From an uncultured Oscillospiraceae bacterium (GTDB lineage: Bacteria; Bacillota; Clostridia; Oscillospirales; Oscillospiraceae), in NCBI GenBank assembly GCA_947625355.1, contig CANQOA010000002.1, positions 1 through 64,000 on the forward strand: a stretch of DNA of 64,000 bases, read 5' to 3'. Of the stretch, positions 19,017-30,291 are shown piece by piece (within the stretch, counting starts at the first letter, position 1; each line of letters opens with the position of its first letter). Under the pieces are notes generated by a model, which made no database searches, was not told the origin of the DNA, and worked only from the letters and a program-made list of their open reading frames with translations. The position numbers were made by a program, and so were the translations under genes.

Positions 19017-20092
19017 CAAAGTTCCTCCGTTTTCCATATGGTCCCGCCGCCCAGCACCGTGTCCCCGTCATAGAGCACCACGGCCTGGCCCGGCGCGATG
19101 GCCCGCTGGGGCTCGTCAAATTCCACCGTCAGCTCATCCGGCCCCGTCTGGGTCACCGTGGCGGGCTGCTCGGCGTGTTTATACCGGATGCGGGCCCGGC
19201 AGCGGATGGGCCCGTCCAGCCTTTCAAAGGCGATGAGGTTGATGTCCCGGGCGGTGAGCCGCCGGGAAAAGAGCCGGTCGTTGTCCGTGAGGGTGACGGT
19301 ATTGTCCCGCAGGCTCTTGCGAGCCACATAGAGCCGCCGGCCCCCGCTGACGCCCAGGCCCCGCCGCTGGCCGATGGTGTAGGCGATGATCCCCTCGTGG
19401 CGGCCCAGCACATGGCCGGCCTCGTCCACGAAGTCCCCCGCCGGATAGTCCCGGCCGGTGTAGCCCCGGATGAAAGCGGCATAGTCCCCGTCGGGGACGA
19501 AGCAGATGTCCTGGCTGTCCCGCTTGCGGGCGTTGAGAAAGCCGTTCTCCTCCGCCAGGGCCCGGACCTGGTCCTTGGCAAGGCCCCCCAGGGGGAACCG
19601 GACGTGGGCCAGCTGGTCCTGGGTCAGCATATAGAGCACGTAGCTCTGGTCCTTCTCCCCGTGGACGGCCTTTTTCAGCAGCCACCGGCCGCCGGCGTCC
19701 CGCTCCACCCGGGCGTAATGGCCCGTGGCGATCACGTCGCAGCCCAGCGTCCGCCCCTTTTCCAAAAGCCGGGAGAATTTCATGTACCGGTTGCAGTCGA
19801 CGCAGGGATTGGGGGTCAGCCCCTCCTCATAGGCGCGGACGAACCGGCCGATCACCTGCCGGTCGAATTCCCCGGCCATATTGAACACATAAAAAGGTAT
19901 TCCCAGCCGCATGGCCACGCTCCGGGCGTCCATGGCGTCGTCGGCGGTGCAGCAGGTCTTGTCCCCCGCCGTCTCGCCGGCCCAGAGCTTCATGGTGACG
20001 CCCAGGCACTCGTAGCCCGCCCGGGTCATCAGCAGCGCGGCCACAGAGCTGTCCACGCCGCCGGACATGGCGATCAGCGCCTTATCAGCCAT
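19016..20092 (-). CDS. mnmA: tRNA 2-thiouridine(34) synthase
   Basis: ALIAMSGGVDSSVAALLMTRAGYECLGVTMKLW...NPCVDCNRYMKF...RKRDSQDICFVPDGDYAAFI. Confidence 0.95.
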   Translation of the reverse strand: MADKALIAMSGGVDSSVAALLMTRAGYECLGVTMKLWAGETAGDKTCCTADDAMDARSVAMRLGIPFYVFNMAGEFDRQVIGRFVRAYEEGLTPNPCVDCNRYMKFSRLLEKGRTLGCDVIATGHYARVERDAGGRWLLKKAVHGEKDQSYVLYMLTQDQLAHVRFPLGGLAKDQVRALAEENGFLNARKRDSQDICFVPDGDYAAFIRGYTGRDYPAGDFVDEAGHVLGRHEGIIAYTIGQRRGLGVSGGRRLYVARKSLRDNTVTLTDNDRLFSRRLTARDINLIAFERLDGPIRCRARIRYKHAEQPATVTQTGPDELTVEFDEPQRAIAPGQAVVLYDGDTVLGGGTIWKTEEL

Positions 20093-20984
20093 CGTTCTCG
20101 TCCTTTATCATGATCTCCGCCGCCACGCCCAGCAGTATCACGATGCCGCCCGCCACGCCGGCCGCCGCCAGCTTTTCTCCCAGGATGACCCGGGAGAAGA
20201 GCGCCGTCATCACCGGCGCGGTGCATTGCAGCAGCGCCGCACGGCGGGAGGGGATATATCGCAGCGCGGTATTCTGTAAAAAGTATCCGGCGATGGTGCA
20301 GCCCAGGGCCTGATACGCGATACCGGCCCATACCTGCCAGCCCGTATAGGCAAACTGCCATGCGCCGCCCACGGTCAGCTGGCATGCCAGCGCCATCACC
20401 GCCGAGCACGCCGTCATCATGGCGGTGAGGGTGATGGGGTCCACCTTGCTCAGGGACCGCCGGCCGAATACCAGCGAGCCCGCCAGCAGCAGCGCCTGGG
20501 TCATCGCGAGCGCCTCACCCGGTCCGAAGCGGGAAAGGCCGCCCCGGCCGCACAGCAGGTAAAGCCCCGCCAGCACCAGCGCCAGGATAGGCACATGCCG
20601 CCAGCTGTAACGCTTGCGGAACACCGCCAGCGCCAGCAGCGGCGTGAGCACCGAGGAAAGCGAGCGCAAAAACGCGCAGTTGGTGGCGGCGGTGCGCTCC
20701 ACCGCCATATTGCCTACGATGAACGCCCCGCCCATGCACAGGCTGGGCAGCAGCCAGTCCGTCACACGGCATGCCCGCAGCCCCGCTGTGATGCGCCTGC
20801 CGAACAGGACAAACAATACCGCCAGTGCGAAAAAGTAGCGGATGACCATCACGGGATATACCGGCGCGACCCGGTAGACCAGCTTGGAGATGGGGTCGCC
20901 CATACCGTAGATGACGCTCTGGGCCAATATCAGCCCATAGGCCCACCGGCCCCGGGTGCCAGCGGCCGGCGCGGTGGTCCGCAT
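20085..20984 (-). CDS. EamA/DMT family transporter
   Basis: About 10 TM helices; YGMGDPISKLVYRVAPVYPVMVIRYFFALAVLFVLFG. Confidence 0.85.
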   Translation of the reverse strand: MRTTAPAAGTRGRWAYGLILAQSVIYGMGDPISKLVYRVAPVYPVMVIRYFFALAVLFVLFGRRITAGLRACRVTDWLLPSLCMGGAFIVGNMAVERTAATNCAFLRSLSSVLTPLLALAVFRKRYSWRHVPILALVLAGLYLLCGRGGLSRFGPGEALAMTQALLLAGSLVFGRRSLSKVDPITLTAMMTACSAVMALACQLTVGGAWQFAYTGWQVWAGIAYQALGCTIAGYFLQNTALRYIPSRRAALLQCTAPVMTALFSRVILGEKLAAAGVAGGIVILLGVAAEIMIKDENDG

Positions 20985-20990
20985 ATCCGC

Positions 20991-21437
20991 TTACTCCTCC
21001 GCAGGGGCCTGATCGTGCTCGTGGGCACAGCTGTCGCAGCCGAACATGGCCGGATCGTAGGCGATGCCGCTCTTGTCATAGTAGTCCTTCACCGCGGCGC
21101 GCACCGCCTCCTCCGCCAGCACGGAGCAGTGCAGCTTATGGGCGGGCAGGCCGTCCAGCGCCTGGGCCACGGCCTTGTTGCTCAGCTCCAGGGCCTCGGT
21201 GATGGGCTTGCCCTTGATCATCTCCGTGGCCATGGAGGAACTGGCGATGGCGCTGCCGCAGCCAAAGGTCTTGAATTTCACGTCGGTGATGATGCCGTCC
21301 CGGACCTTGATATACATGCGCATGATGTCGCCGCAGACGGCGTTGCCCACCTCGCCGATGCCGTCGGCGTCGGGCATCTCCCCCACGTTCCGGGGGTTCT
21401 GGAAATGGTCCATGACGGTCTCGCTGTAAAGTGGCAT
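20991..21437 (-). CDS. iscU: Fe-S cluster assembly scaffold NifU/IscU
   Basis: YSETVMDHFQNPRNVGEMPDADGIGEVGNAVCGDIMRMYIKV...TFGCGSAIASSSMATEMIKGK...HCSVLAEEA. Confidence 0.95.
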   Translation of the reverse strand: MPLYSETVMDHFQNPRNVGEMPDADGIGEVGNAVCGDIMRMYIKVRDGIITDVKFKTFGCGSAIASSSMATEMIKGKPITEALELSNKAVAQALDGLPAHKLHCSVLAEEAVRAAVKDYYDKSGIAYDPAMFGCDSCAHEHDQAPAEE

Positions 21438-21453
21438 TGGTAAAGCTCCCTTC

Positions 21454-22641
21454 TTATATCAGGTGAGGCGTGACGCCCCGCTCCAGTTCGTCCCACACCG
21501 GGGACATATCCCGCAGGTATCGCACCACCTCGGGCACGACCTGCAAAATGTGGTCGATCTCCTCGGGGGTGTTCCAGCTGTCCACGCTCAGGCGCAGACT
21601 GCCGTGGGCGATCTCATGGGGCAGGCCCAGGGCCAGCAGCACATGGCTGGGGTCCAGGGACCCAGAGGTGCAGGCGCTGCCGGAGGAGGCGGCCACGCCC
21701 TTCTGGTCCAGCCACAGCAGCAGACCCTCCCCCTCGATGCCCTCGAAGCAGAAATTCACCGTGCCGGGCGCCCGCTTTTCCCGGTCGCCGTTGAGGCGGC
21801 TGTGGGGGATCTGGGACAGGCCCTCGATGAGCCTCTCCCGCAGGCCGGTGACATAGGCCATGTGCTGCTCCAGGTCCGTGGTGGCCTCCTGAAGCGCCGC
21901 CGCCATGCCCACGATGCCGGGGATGTTCTCCGTGCCGCCCCGCTTGCCCCGCTCCTGCTGGCCGCCCTCGATCACGTTCACCAGGGCGATGCCCTTCCGG
22001 GCATAGAGCGCGCCCACGCCCTTGGGCCCGTGGAACTTGTGGGCCGCCAGGGAGAGCATATCCACCCCCAGGTCCTTCACGTTCACGGGGATGTGGCCCA
22101 CGGCCTGGACCGCGTCGGTGTGACAGAGCACGCCCTTCTCCCGGCAGACCTTCGCGATGTCCGCGATGGGCTGGACCGTGCCGATCTCGTTGTTGACGAA
22201 CATGACGGTCACCAGCGCCGTGTCGGGCCGGATGGCCGCCGCCACGTCCTCCGCCGTGACCACGCCGTTCTCATGCACAGGCAGGAGCGTGATCTCGTAG
22301 CCCTCGTTTTCCAGTTTCTTCAAGGTGTGCAGCACCGCGTGGTGCTCGAAGGCGGTGGAGATGATGTGTTTTTTCCCTTTCCGGGCGCCCAGGGCCGCGC
22401 CGGTGAGGATGGCCTGGTTGTCGGCCTCGCTGCCGCAGCCGGTGAAGTAGATCTCCCGGGCCTCGGCGCCCAGAGCCGCGGCCACGGTCTCCCGCGCCCA
22501 CAGCAGGCCCTCCGCGGCCCGCTGGCCGGGAGAGTGGAGACTGGAGGCGTTGCCGTAGGTCTCCGTGAAATAGGGCAGCATGGCCTCCAGGGCCTTGGGA
22601 CTCAAAGCCGTGGTGGCCGCGTTGTCAGCATAAACATACAT
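21454..22641 (-). CDS. nifS: Cysteine desulfurase NifS/IscS
   Basis: VYADNAATTALSPKALEAMLPYF...HTDAVQAVGHIPV...SLAAHKFHGPKGVGALY...SSGSACTSGSLDPSHVL. Confidence 0.95.
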   Translation of the reverse strand: MYVYADNAATTALSPKALEAMLPYFTETYGNASSLHSPGQRAAEGLLWARETVAAALGAEAREIYFTGCGSEADNQAILTGAALGARKGKKHIISTAFEHHAVLHTLKKLENEGYEITLLPVHENGVVTAEDVAAAIRPDTALVTVMFVNNEIGTVQPIADIAKVCREKGVLCHTDAVQAVGHIPVNVKDLGVDMLSLAAHKFHGPKGVGALYARKGIALVNVIEGGQQERGKRGGTENIPGIVGMAAALQEATTDLEQHMAYVTGLRERLIEGLSQIPHSRLNGDREKRAPGTVNFCFEGIEGEGLLLWLDQKGVAASSGSACTSGSLDPSHVLLALGLPHEIAHGSLRLSVDSWNTPEEIDHILQVVPEVVRYLRDMSPVWDELERGVTPHLI

Positions 22642-22801
22642 GGTGTCAAGCTCGCCTCTCTGCGTGATTTTTTCTTCCGAGAGGTAGTATATCCCCCATT
22701 TCCTACCCTGTCAACGGGTTTTGGAAGATTTCCCACCGATTTTCAGGAAAATCAAAGACCGGGAGGGGCTCATACCTCTCCCGGTCATTCGGTTTTCCGG
22801 C

Positions 22802-24196
22802 TCAGCTGCCGATCTTGAGGAATAGGTCGTTGCACAGCCCGCCGGTGGCGTTGAAGGTGGCCGCCTCGAAGATCACGTCCTGGACGCCGTAGGTCTCCAC
22901 CATGTGGGAGACGGTCTCGTCGGTATAGCGGAAGTCCACCCAGTAGGTGTATTCATAGTGATCCACCAGCCAGGGGATGAAGGCGTTGCCGTAGGAGTCC
23001 TTGATGACCATGACGGCGGAGCCGTCGTGGATGTTGGGGTTGTGCAGGCTGGAGAAGGGCTGGTCCGCCGCGGAGAACACGCAGTACCACTCGGAGTCAG
23101 GGTAGTCGAACATGTCGTTGATGATGCGCCAGTCGTACTCGGAGCCGTCCCGCTGCTTCATGTGCATATCCCGGTCGTTGGGGTCGTCGGCGTTGACGCA
23201 CATGGGATACCAGGCGTAGACCGTGTCCGGGTTGGCGGCCAGCTGGGCGGACTTGTTGCTGGCGGTATAGTAGCTGCCCAGATAGGCGTTCTGGCCGAAG
23301 GAGGTGGTCCTGAACTGGCTCAGCTCATGGGGCGTCCAGCCCTTCAAGCCGCAGAACACCCGGTAGGCGTAATAGGAGCCCAGCTGGGTCCAGTGGTGGT
23401 CGGTGTGGAAGTAGATATACTCGGCGTTGTGCTCCCGCAGGGTGTCATAGACCATGATAGGGGTGATGCCCGGGTCCAGCTTGCTGCTGATATACTCGAT
23501 GGCGGCGCCCTCGTCGCTGGAGCCCATATGGGACCAGACGTTCTCGTCCAGCATGACGCTGGCGCTGATGGGCACGTTCATGATATACATGTTCACCTTG
23601 CCGCCGATGTTCTTGTAGATCTGGTTCATGGTGCTGATATAGTTATCGGTGCTGCTCTGGCTGAACCCGTACATGCCGTAGGCGCAGTTGTTGGTGATAT
23701 AGATGCTGCCGGAGAACTCGCCCAGAGTGTGGACGGTGCCGTCAGGCAGCGGGGTCGCCGTGGGGATGGGCGTGGCCGTGGGGGGCGCGTCGGGATCAGC
23801 CGGGGCGTTGGGGTCCGGCACCGGGTCCGAGGGGATGGCGTCATTGGGCATGGTGCCGCCCACCAGCTGGGTGGTGCGGATGCCGTAATGCTCCTCCATG
23901 GCCAGATCCGCGCTGATCAGGTCCTCCCGCATGGGATAGGTGTCCGCGTACCAGGTGTCCACGCCGGAGAAGAAGCTGCCGTCCCACAGGCCGGCAAGGG
24001 TGAACGCCGGGAACTTGGTCAGCTCCCGCTTCTCCACGGTGGAGGTGTCCGGCCGGGGCCAGACGATGCCCACCACGAACATGACCAGCAGCGTCAGCGC
24101 GAAGGCCCCCGCCTTCATATAGCGGATCATGTCGTTTTGCTGTTCCCGGGCCTGGTCCCTTTGCTGCCGGGCGGTATTTTTCTGTTCCCGATCCAT
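22802..24196 (-). CDS. DHHW-motif (AlgX/AlgJ-like) protein, likely acetylation-associated
   Basis: One N-terminal TM, Pro-rich linker PTATPIPTATPLP, YFHTDHHWTQLGSYYAYRVF, IKDSYGNAFIPWL. Confidence 0.8.
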   Translation of the reverse strand: MDREQKNTARQQRDQAREQQNDMIRYMKAGAFALTLLVMFVVGIVWPRPDTSTVEKRELTKFPAFTLAGLWDGSFFSGVDTWYADTYPMREDLISADLAMEEHYGIRTTQLVGGTMPNDAIPSDPVPDPNAPADPDAPPTATPIPTATPLPDGTVHTLGEFSGSIYITNNCAYGMYGFSQSSTDNYISTMNQIYKNIGGKVNMYIMNVPISASVMLDENVWSHMGSSDEGAAIEYISSKLDPGITPIMVYDTLREHNAEYIYFHTDHHWTQLGSYYAYRVFCGLKGWTPHELSQFRTTSFGQNAYLGSYYTASNKSAQLAANPDTVYAWYPMCVNADDPNDRDMHMKQRDGSEYDWRIINDMFDYPDSEWYCVFSAADQPFSSLHNPNIHDGSAVMVIKDSYGNAFIPWLVDHYEYTYWVDFRYTDETVSHMVETYGVQDVIFEAATFNATGGLCNDLFLKIGS

Positions 24197-24211
24197 AGGG
24201 CGATCCTCCGA

Positions 24212-25648
24212 TCAGAACTGGAAGTAGAGGAAGGGGTTGTAGCTGTCCCCCACCAGGGCCATGGCCGACACCAGCAGCAGCAGCACCGGATGGACGATGT
24301 CCCACACGCCGTTGACGAAGAACAGCGCCTCCGAGCGCCGGGCCAGATTCTCCAAGATCTGCCGCAGGCCCTTCCCCACCGGGGTGCAGGCCACCACGGC
24401 GAAGATGAGGAAAAAGAGGTTGTTCTTGAACAGCAGCGACACCGTGGCGTTGGAAAAGCCGTTGTGGTTGAGCCCGAACAGGCCCTTGATGGCCGTGCCC
24501 AGCAGGTGCATATCCGTGAACTTGAAGATGATCCAGCTGAACATCACCAGCAGCAGCACGCCGCCGTGGCGGACCACCTGGGGCAGGAACCGCTGGGCGT
24601 CCTTTCCCAGCACATACCGCTCGATGCCCAGCAGCAGGCCGAAGTAGAGCCCCCAGAGGATGAAGTTCCAGCTGGCCCCGTGCCACATGCCCGTCAGGAA
24701 CCACACGACGGCCAGATTCAGGATCTGCCGGCCCGTAGAGCAGCGGCTGCCGCCCAGGGGGATGTACACATAGTCCCGGAAGAAGGAGCTCAGGGAGATA
24801 TGCCACCGCCGCCAGAACTCGGTGATGGAGCCGGAGATGTAAGGATAGTTGAAGTTCTCTTTATAATGGAACCCGCACATCAGTCCCATGCCGATGGCCA
24901 TGTCCGAATAGGCGGAGAAGTCCAGATAGATCTGCAGCGTGAAGGCCGCCGCCCCCAGCAGCACGCCCATGGCGGGCACCGCCGCCAGCGCCTCGGCGTC
25001 GGACAACAGAAGCTGGTCGGCGATGACGGCGCAGCCGTTGGCCAGCACCGCCTTTTTGGCCAGGCCGACGGTGAACCGGCTGATGCCCGCGCCCACCTCC
25101 TTGGGGGTGGTCCGGCGGCGGACGATGTCCTCGTTCACGTCCTTATAGCGGACGATGGGCCCGGCAATGCACTGGTGGAACAGACTGGCATACAGCAGCA
25201 GCATCCAATACTTCGGCTGGGCCTCCACCTCTCCCCGGTACACGTCCACCACGTAGCTGAGCAGCTGGAAGGTATAAAAGGAGATGCCGATGGGCAGCGC
25301 GATCTGGGGGATGACCTTCGGGAAGCCGGTCAGGCTCTGCAGGTTGCCCAGCAGGAACCCGGTGTATTTGAAGATGCCCAGGATCACCAGGCACAGCCCC
25401 ACCGTGATGGCCAGCAGCAGCTTGGCCAGGCCCGTGCCCTCGTTCATCTGGATGAAGATGGCCCCCACCCAGCAGATCAGCACCATCCCCAGCAGCAGCA
25501 GCAGATACCGGGGCCCGGCCCAGCTGTAGAACACCAGGGAGAACGCCAGCATGGCGATATTTTTCGCGCGGGGAGATTTCAACAGGAGCTGACTGAGCAG
25601 GTTCGCCGGCAGAAACAGAAAGACGAACAGCATACTGGAAAAGACCAC
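24212..25648 (-). CDS. MBOAT family O-acyltransferase (AlgI-like)
   Basis: MVFSSMLFVFLFLPANLL...SITEFWRRWHISLSSFFRDYVYIPLGGSR...WFLTGMWHGASWNFILWGLYFG. Confidence 0.95.
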   Translation of the reverse strand: MVFSSMLFVFLFLPANLLSQLLLKSPRAKNIAMLAFSLVFYSWAGPRYLLLLLGMVLICWVGAIFIQMNEGTGLAKLLLAITVGLCLVILGIFKYTGFLLGNLQSLTGFPKVIPQIALPIGISFYTFQLLSYVVDVYRGEVEAQPKYWMLLLYASLFHQCIAGPIVRYKDVNEDIVRRRTTPKEVGAGISRFTVGLAKKAVLANGCAVIADQLLLSDAEALAAVPAMGVLLGAAAFTLQIYLDFSAYSDMAIGMGLMCGFHYKENFNYPYISGSITEFWRRWHISLSSFFRDYVYIPLGGSRCSTGRQILNLAVVWFLTGMWHGASWNFILWGLYFGLLLGIERYVLGKDAQRFLPQVVRHGGVLLLVMFSWIIFKFTDMHLLGTAIKGLFGLNHNGFSNATVSLLFKNNLFFLIFAVVACTPVGKGLRQILENLARRSEALFFVNGVWDIVHPVLLLLVSAMALVGDSYNPFLYFQF

Positions 25649-25797
25649 GGCCGCACCTCGATAACATGTATTTCAAACCAATGGACGGTATGCAAGCGCT
25701 TAGGAATATTATATCGTTTTACATAATACTTCAATCGGTGGAAAAAATAAAGAGAAAAAATCGAATTTGGCGATTTTTTTCCGCGCGCCCCCACAGA

Positions 25798-25828
25798 ACA
25801 GCGCCCGCCTGGCCGGCGGGCGCTGTTT
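25798..25828. terminator. Bidirectional terminator downstream of nahK-like gene
   Basis: AACAGCGCCCGCC-TGGCC-GGCGGGCGCTGTTTTT. Confidence 0.75.
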
Positions 25829-25840
25829 TTGATATCCAGA

Positions 25841-26911
25841 TCATTCCATTTCTCTGCTCAGCCGGGCCACCGCGGCGGCCATGGCGTCCCACTTGCGCTC
25901 CATGTCCGCCACCAGCTTGAACTGGGTCCGCGCCCGGTCCAGGTTGTGCTCCGGCCGGTGGACGGCAAAGTACACGTCCCCCTCCAAGTAGTCGGTCAAA
26001 AACCGCACCCCGCACTCCAGCGTCATGATCTTCGCCCCCAGCGGCAGCGTCTGCTTCTCCCGCTCCGTCAGTCCCGGGCACGCTTCCAAAAAGCCTCTCG
26101 TGAACGTCTCGAAGGCGTCCATGCTCATCTCCATTTTGCTCAGGTCCTTCTCATCCTCCGCGGCCGTGGCCGCCCCGAACCGGATGGAGTCCCCGAAGTC
26201 ATAGGCCGCCAGGCCCGGCATCACCGTGTCCAGATCGATCACGCACAGCGCCTTGCGCGTCCGGGCGTCCAGCATCACGTTGTTGAGCTTGGTGTCGTTG
26301 TGGGTCACCCGGGTGGGCAGCTCGCCGCTGTCCCGCATCCGCTGCAGCGCGCCGGCCTCCTCCTCCCGCGCCAGGACGAAGTCGATCTCCGGCTGGACCT
26401 GCTTCGCCCGGCCCAGCTTATCTGCCGCCAGGGCCCGGCGGAGCTTCCGGTACCGGTCCGGGGTGTTGTGGAAATTGGGGATGGTCTCGTGCAGGGTCTC
26501 GGCGGGGAAGTCCGCCAGCTGGTTCTGGAAGGTGCCGAAGGCGATGGCGCTCTGGTAAAAGTCGTCCAGGGTCTCCGGGGCCTGCAGGCAGATGCCGTCC
26601 CCCACAAAGTCGAACAGCCGCCATATGTTGCCCTTCCCGTCGTCCCAGAACATCCGCCCGTCCACCGTGGGGTTCAGACGCAGACAGCCCCGGGGATCGT
26701 CGGTCTTTTTCTCCAGAAAGTCGATCACGGCGGTCACGTTCTCCATGAGCCCCTCCGGGTCGGGGAACACGGCGCCGTTGATGCGCTGGAGGATGTACTG
26801 TCTGCCGGCGTCCGTACAGACCAGATAGGTGCGGTTGATGTGGCCGCAGCCGTATGTCTTGCAGCGGACGGGCGTCCCGTCCAATTTGAATCGATAGATG
26901 GCGTTTTGCAT
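25841..26911 (-). CDS. nahK: N-acetylhexosamine 1-kinase-like phosphotransferase (NahK/LnpB family)
   Basis: YGCGHINRTYLVCTDAGRQYILQRINGAVFPDP...RVTHNDTKLNNVML...VIDLDTVMPGLAAYDFGDSIRFGA...DEKDLSK...ECGVRFLTDYLEGDVYFAVHRPEHNLDRARTQ. Confidence 0.8.
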   Translation of the reverse strand: MQNAIYRFKLDGTPVRCKTYGCGHINRTYLVCTDAGRQYILQRINGAVFPDPEGLMENVTAVIDFLEKKTDDPRGCLRLNPTVDGRMFWDDGKGNIWRLFDFVGDGICLQAPETLDDFYQSAIAFGTFQNQLADFPAETLHETIPNFHNTPDRYRKLRRALAADKLGRAKQVQPEIDFVLAREEEAGALQRMRDSGELPTRVTHNDTKLNNVMLDARTRKALCVIDLDTVMPGLAAYDFGDSIRFGAATAAEDEKDLSKMEMSMDAFETFTRGFLEACPGLTEREKQTLPLGAKIMTLECGVRFLTDYLEGDVYFAVHRPEHNLDRARTQFKLVADMERKWDAMAAAVARLSREME

Positions 26912-27028
26912 GCGGGTCCCTCTCATTGATATATTCTGTATCAACAACTGGTGTATTATAGCGCACCTTGCCGCCGATGAAAAGCCCCGTTTTTCGTCAC
27001 GGCCCATTTTTGCGTCACATTCGTCTCA

Positions 27029-27058
27029 TTGACATTCCCTGCCGGATAGATTATACTG
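27029..27058 (+). promoter_or_regulatory. Sigma-A promoter of pyrG
   Basis: TTGACA-N17-TATACT. Confidence 0.75.
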
Positions 27059-27117
27059 TATTTTGTATGTTTTTGTGGATGCCTTCGCCATATGAGCGAA
27101 GCCGACAACTTAGATAG

Positions 27118-28749
<1,632 letters not shown>

Positions 28750-28826
28750 CCCGGCCGGACCGCGCGCCGCGCCGCCAGCGGGCCTGACGGCCCCGCCAAA
28801 TCTGCCACCATGGAGTGAACCGTCCT

Positions 28827-30257
28827 ATGAAAGACATCTATGAAAACCCCCTGTGCGCCCGTTACGCCTCCCGCCAGATGCAGCACATCTTCTCCCCCGA
28901 CTTCAAGTTCTCCACCTGGCGGAAGCTCTGGATCGCCCTGGCGGAGAGCGAGCAGGAGCTGGGTCTGCCCATCACCGACGAACAGCTGGACGAGATGCGC
29001 GCGCACATTTACGACATCGACTATGCCAAGGCCGCGGACTATGAAAAGCGGCTGCGCCACGACGTGATGGCCCACATCCGCACCTACGGCGAGGCCTGCC
29101 CCAGCGCAAAGGGCATCATCCATCTGGGGGCCACCAGCTGCTACGTGGGCGACAATACCGACATCATCCAGATGCGCGACGCCCTGGTGCGCATCCGCAC
29201 GCTGCTGGTGAACGCCGTCGCGGCGCTGGCGGACTTCGCCCGGGCGCACCGGGACGTGCCCACCCTGGCCTATACCCACTTCCAGGCCGCCCAGCCCACC
29301 ACCGTGGGCAAGCGGGCCTGCCTGTGGCTGCAGGACTATCTGATGGACCTGGAGCGGCTGGAGTTCGAGCTGGACCACCTGAAGCTCCTGGGCTGCAAGG
29401 GCACCACCGGCACCGGCGCCAGCTTTCTGGAGCTGTTCGGCGGCGACGGGGACAAGGTGCTGGAGCTGGAGAAGAAGATCGCCGCCAAGATGGGCTTTGC
29501 CGCGTGCATGCCCGTGTCCGGCCAGACCTATTCCCGGAAGGTGGACGCCTTCGTGCTGAACGTGCTGGGCGGCATTGCCCAGAGCATGTACAAGATGGCC
29601 CAGGACCTGCGGCTGCTGGCCCATATGAAGGAGTTCGACGAGCCCTTCGAGGCCGAGCAGGTGGGCTCCTCCGCCATGGCCTACAAGCGCAACCCCATGC
29701 GCTGCGAGCGGATCTGCTCTCTGAGCCGGTATGTGACCAACGCCGTGCGCAACACCGCCGACACCGCCTCGGCCCAGTGGCTGGAGCGGACGCTGGACGA
29801 CTCCGCCAACCGGCGCATCACCCTGCCGGAGGCGTTTCTCGCCACCGACGGGGCCCTCACGCTGGTCATCAACGTGATCCGGGGCGGGCGGGTCTACCCC
29901 AAGGTCATGGAAAAGCACCTTCTGGAGGAGCTGCCCTTCATGGCCACGGAGAACATCCTCATGCACGCGGTGACCATGGGCGGCGACCGCCAGGAGCTGC
30001 ACGAGGCCATCCGGCGCCACTCCCAGGCCGCGGCAGTCAAGGTGAAGCTGGAGGGCGGCGAGAACGACCTTCTGGACCGGCTGCTGGCCGACCCGGCTTT
30101 CCATCTGACCCGGGAGGCGTTGGACCAGGTGCTGGACGTGGGCAAGTTCGTGGGCCTGGCCCCGGAGCAGACCGACGCCTTCCTGGCCCAGTACGCCGCG
30201 CCGGTGCTGGAAAAATACGCCGCCGAGCTGGGCGTGGCGGCCGATACGAACGTATAA
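28827..30257 (+). CDS. purB: Adenylosuccinate lyase
   Basis: PLCARYASRQMQHIFSPDFKFSTWRKLWIALAESEQELG...GSSAMAYKRNPMRCERI. Confidence 0.95.
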   Translation: MKDIYENPLCARYASRQMQHIFSPDFKFSTWRKLWIALAESEQELGLPITDEQLDEMRAHIYDIDYAKAADYEKRLRHDVMAHIRTYGEACPSAKGIIHLGATSCYVGDNTDIIQMRDALVRIRTLLVNAVAALADFARAHRDVPTLAYTHFQAAQPTTVGKRACLWLQDYLMDLERLEFELDHLKLLGCKGTTGTGASFLELFGGDGDKVLELEKKIAAKMGFAACMPVSGQTYSRKVDAFVLNVLGGIAQSMYKMAQDLRLLAHMKEFDEPFEAEQVGSSAMAYKRNPMRCERICSLSRYVTNAVRNTADTASAQWLERTLDDSANRRITLPEAFLATDGALTLVINVIRGGRVYPKVMEKHLLEELPFMATENILMHAVTMGGDRQELHEAIRRHSQAAAVKVKLEGGENDLLDRLLADPAFHLTREALDQVLDVGKFVGLAPEQTDAFLAQYAAPVLEKYAAELGVAADTNV

Positions 30258-30291
30258 CATCGCTCTGCGATAGAAATAAGGAGATAGCATC

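Noticed and set aside
22904-25726. 940-aa plus-strand ORF over DHHW/MBOAT genes
   Set aside because: Shadow ORF; low-complexity composition and exact overlap with well-supported minus-strand genes.
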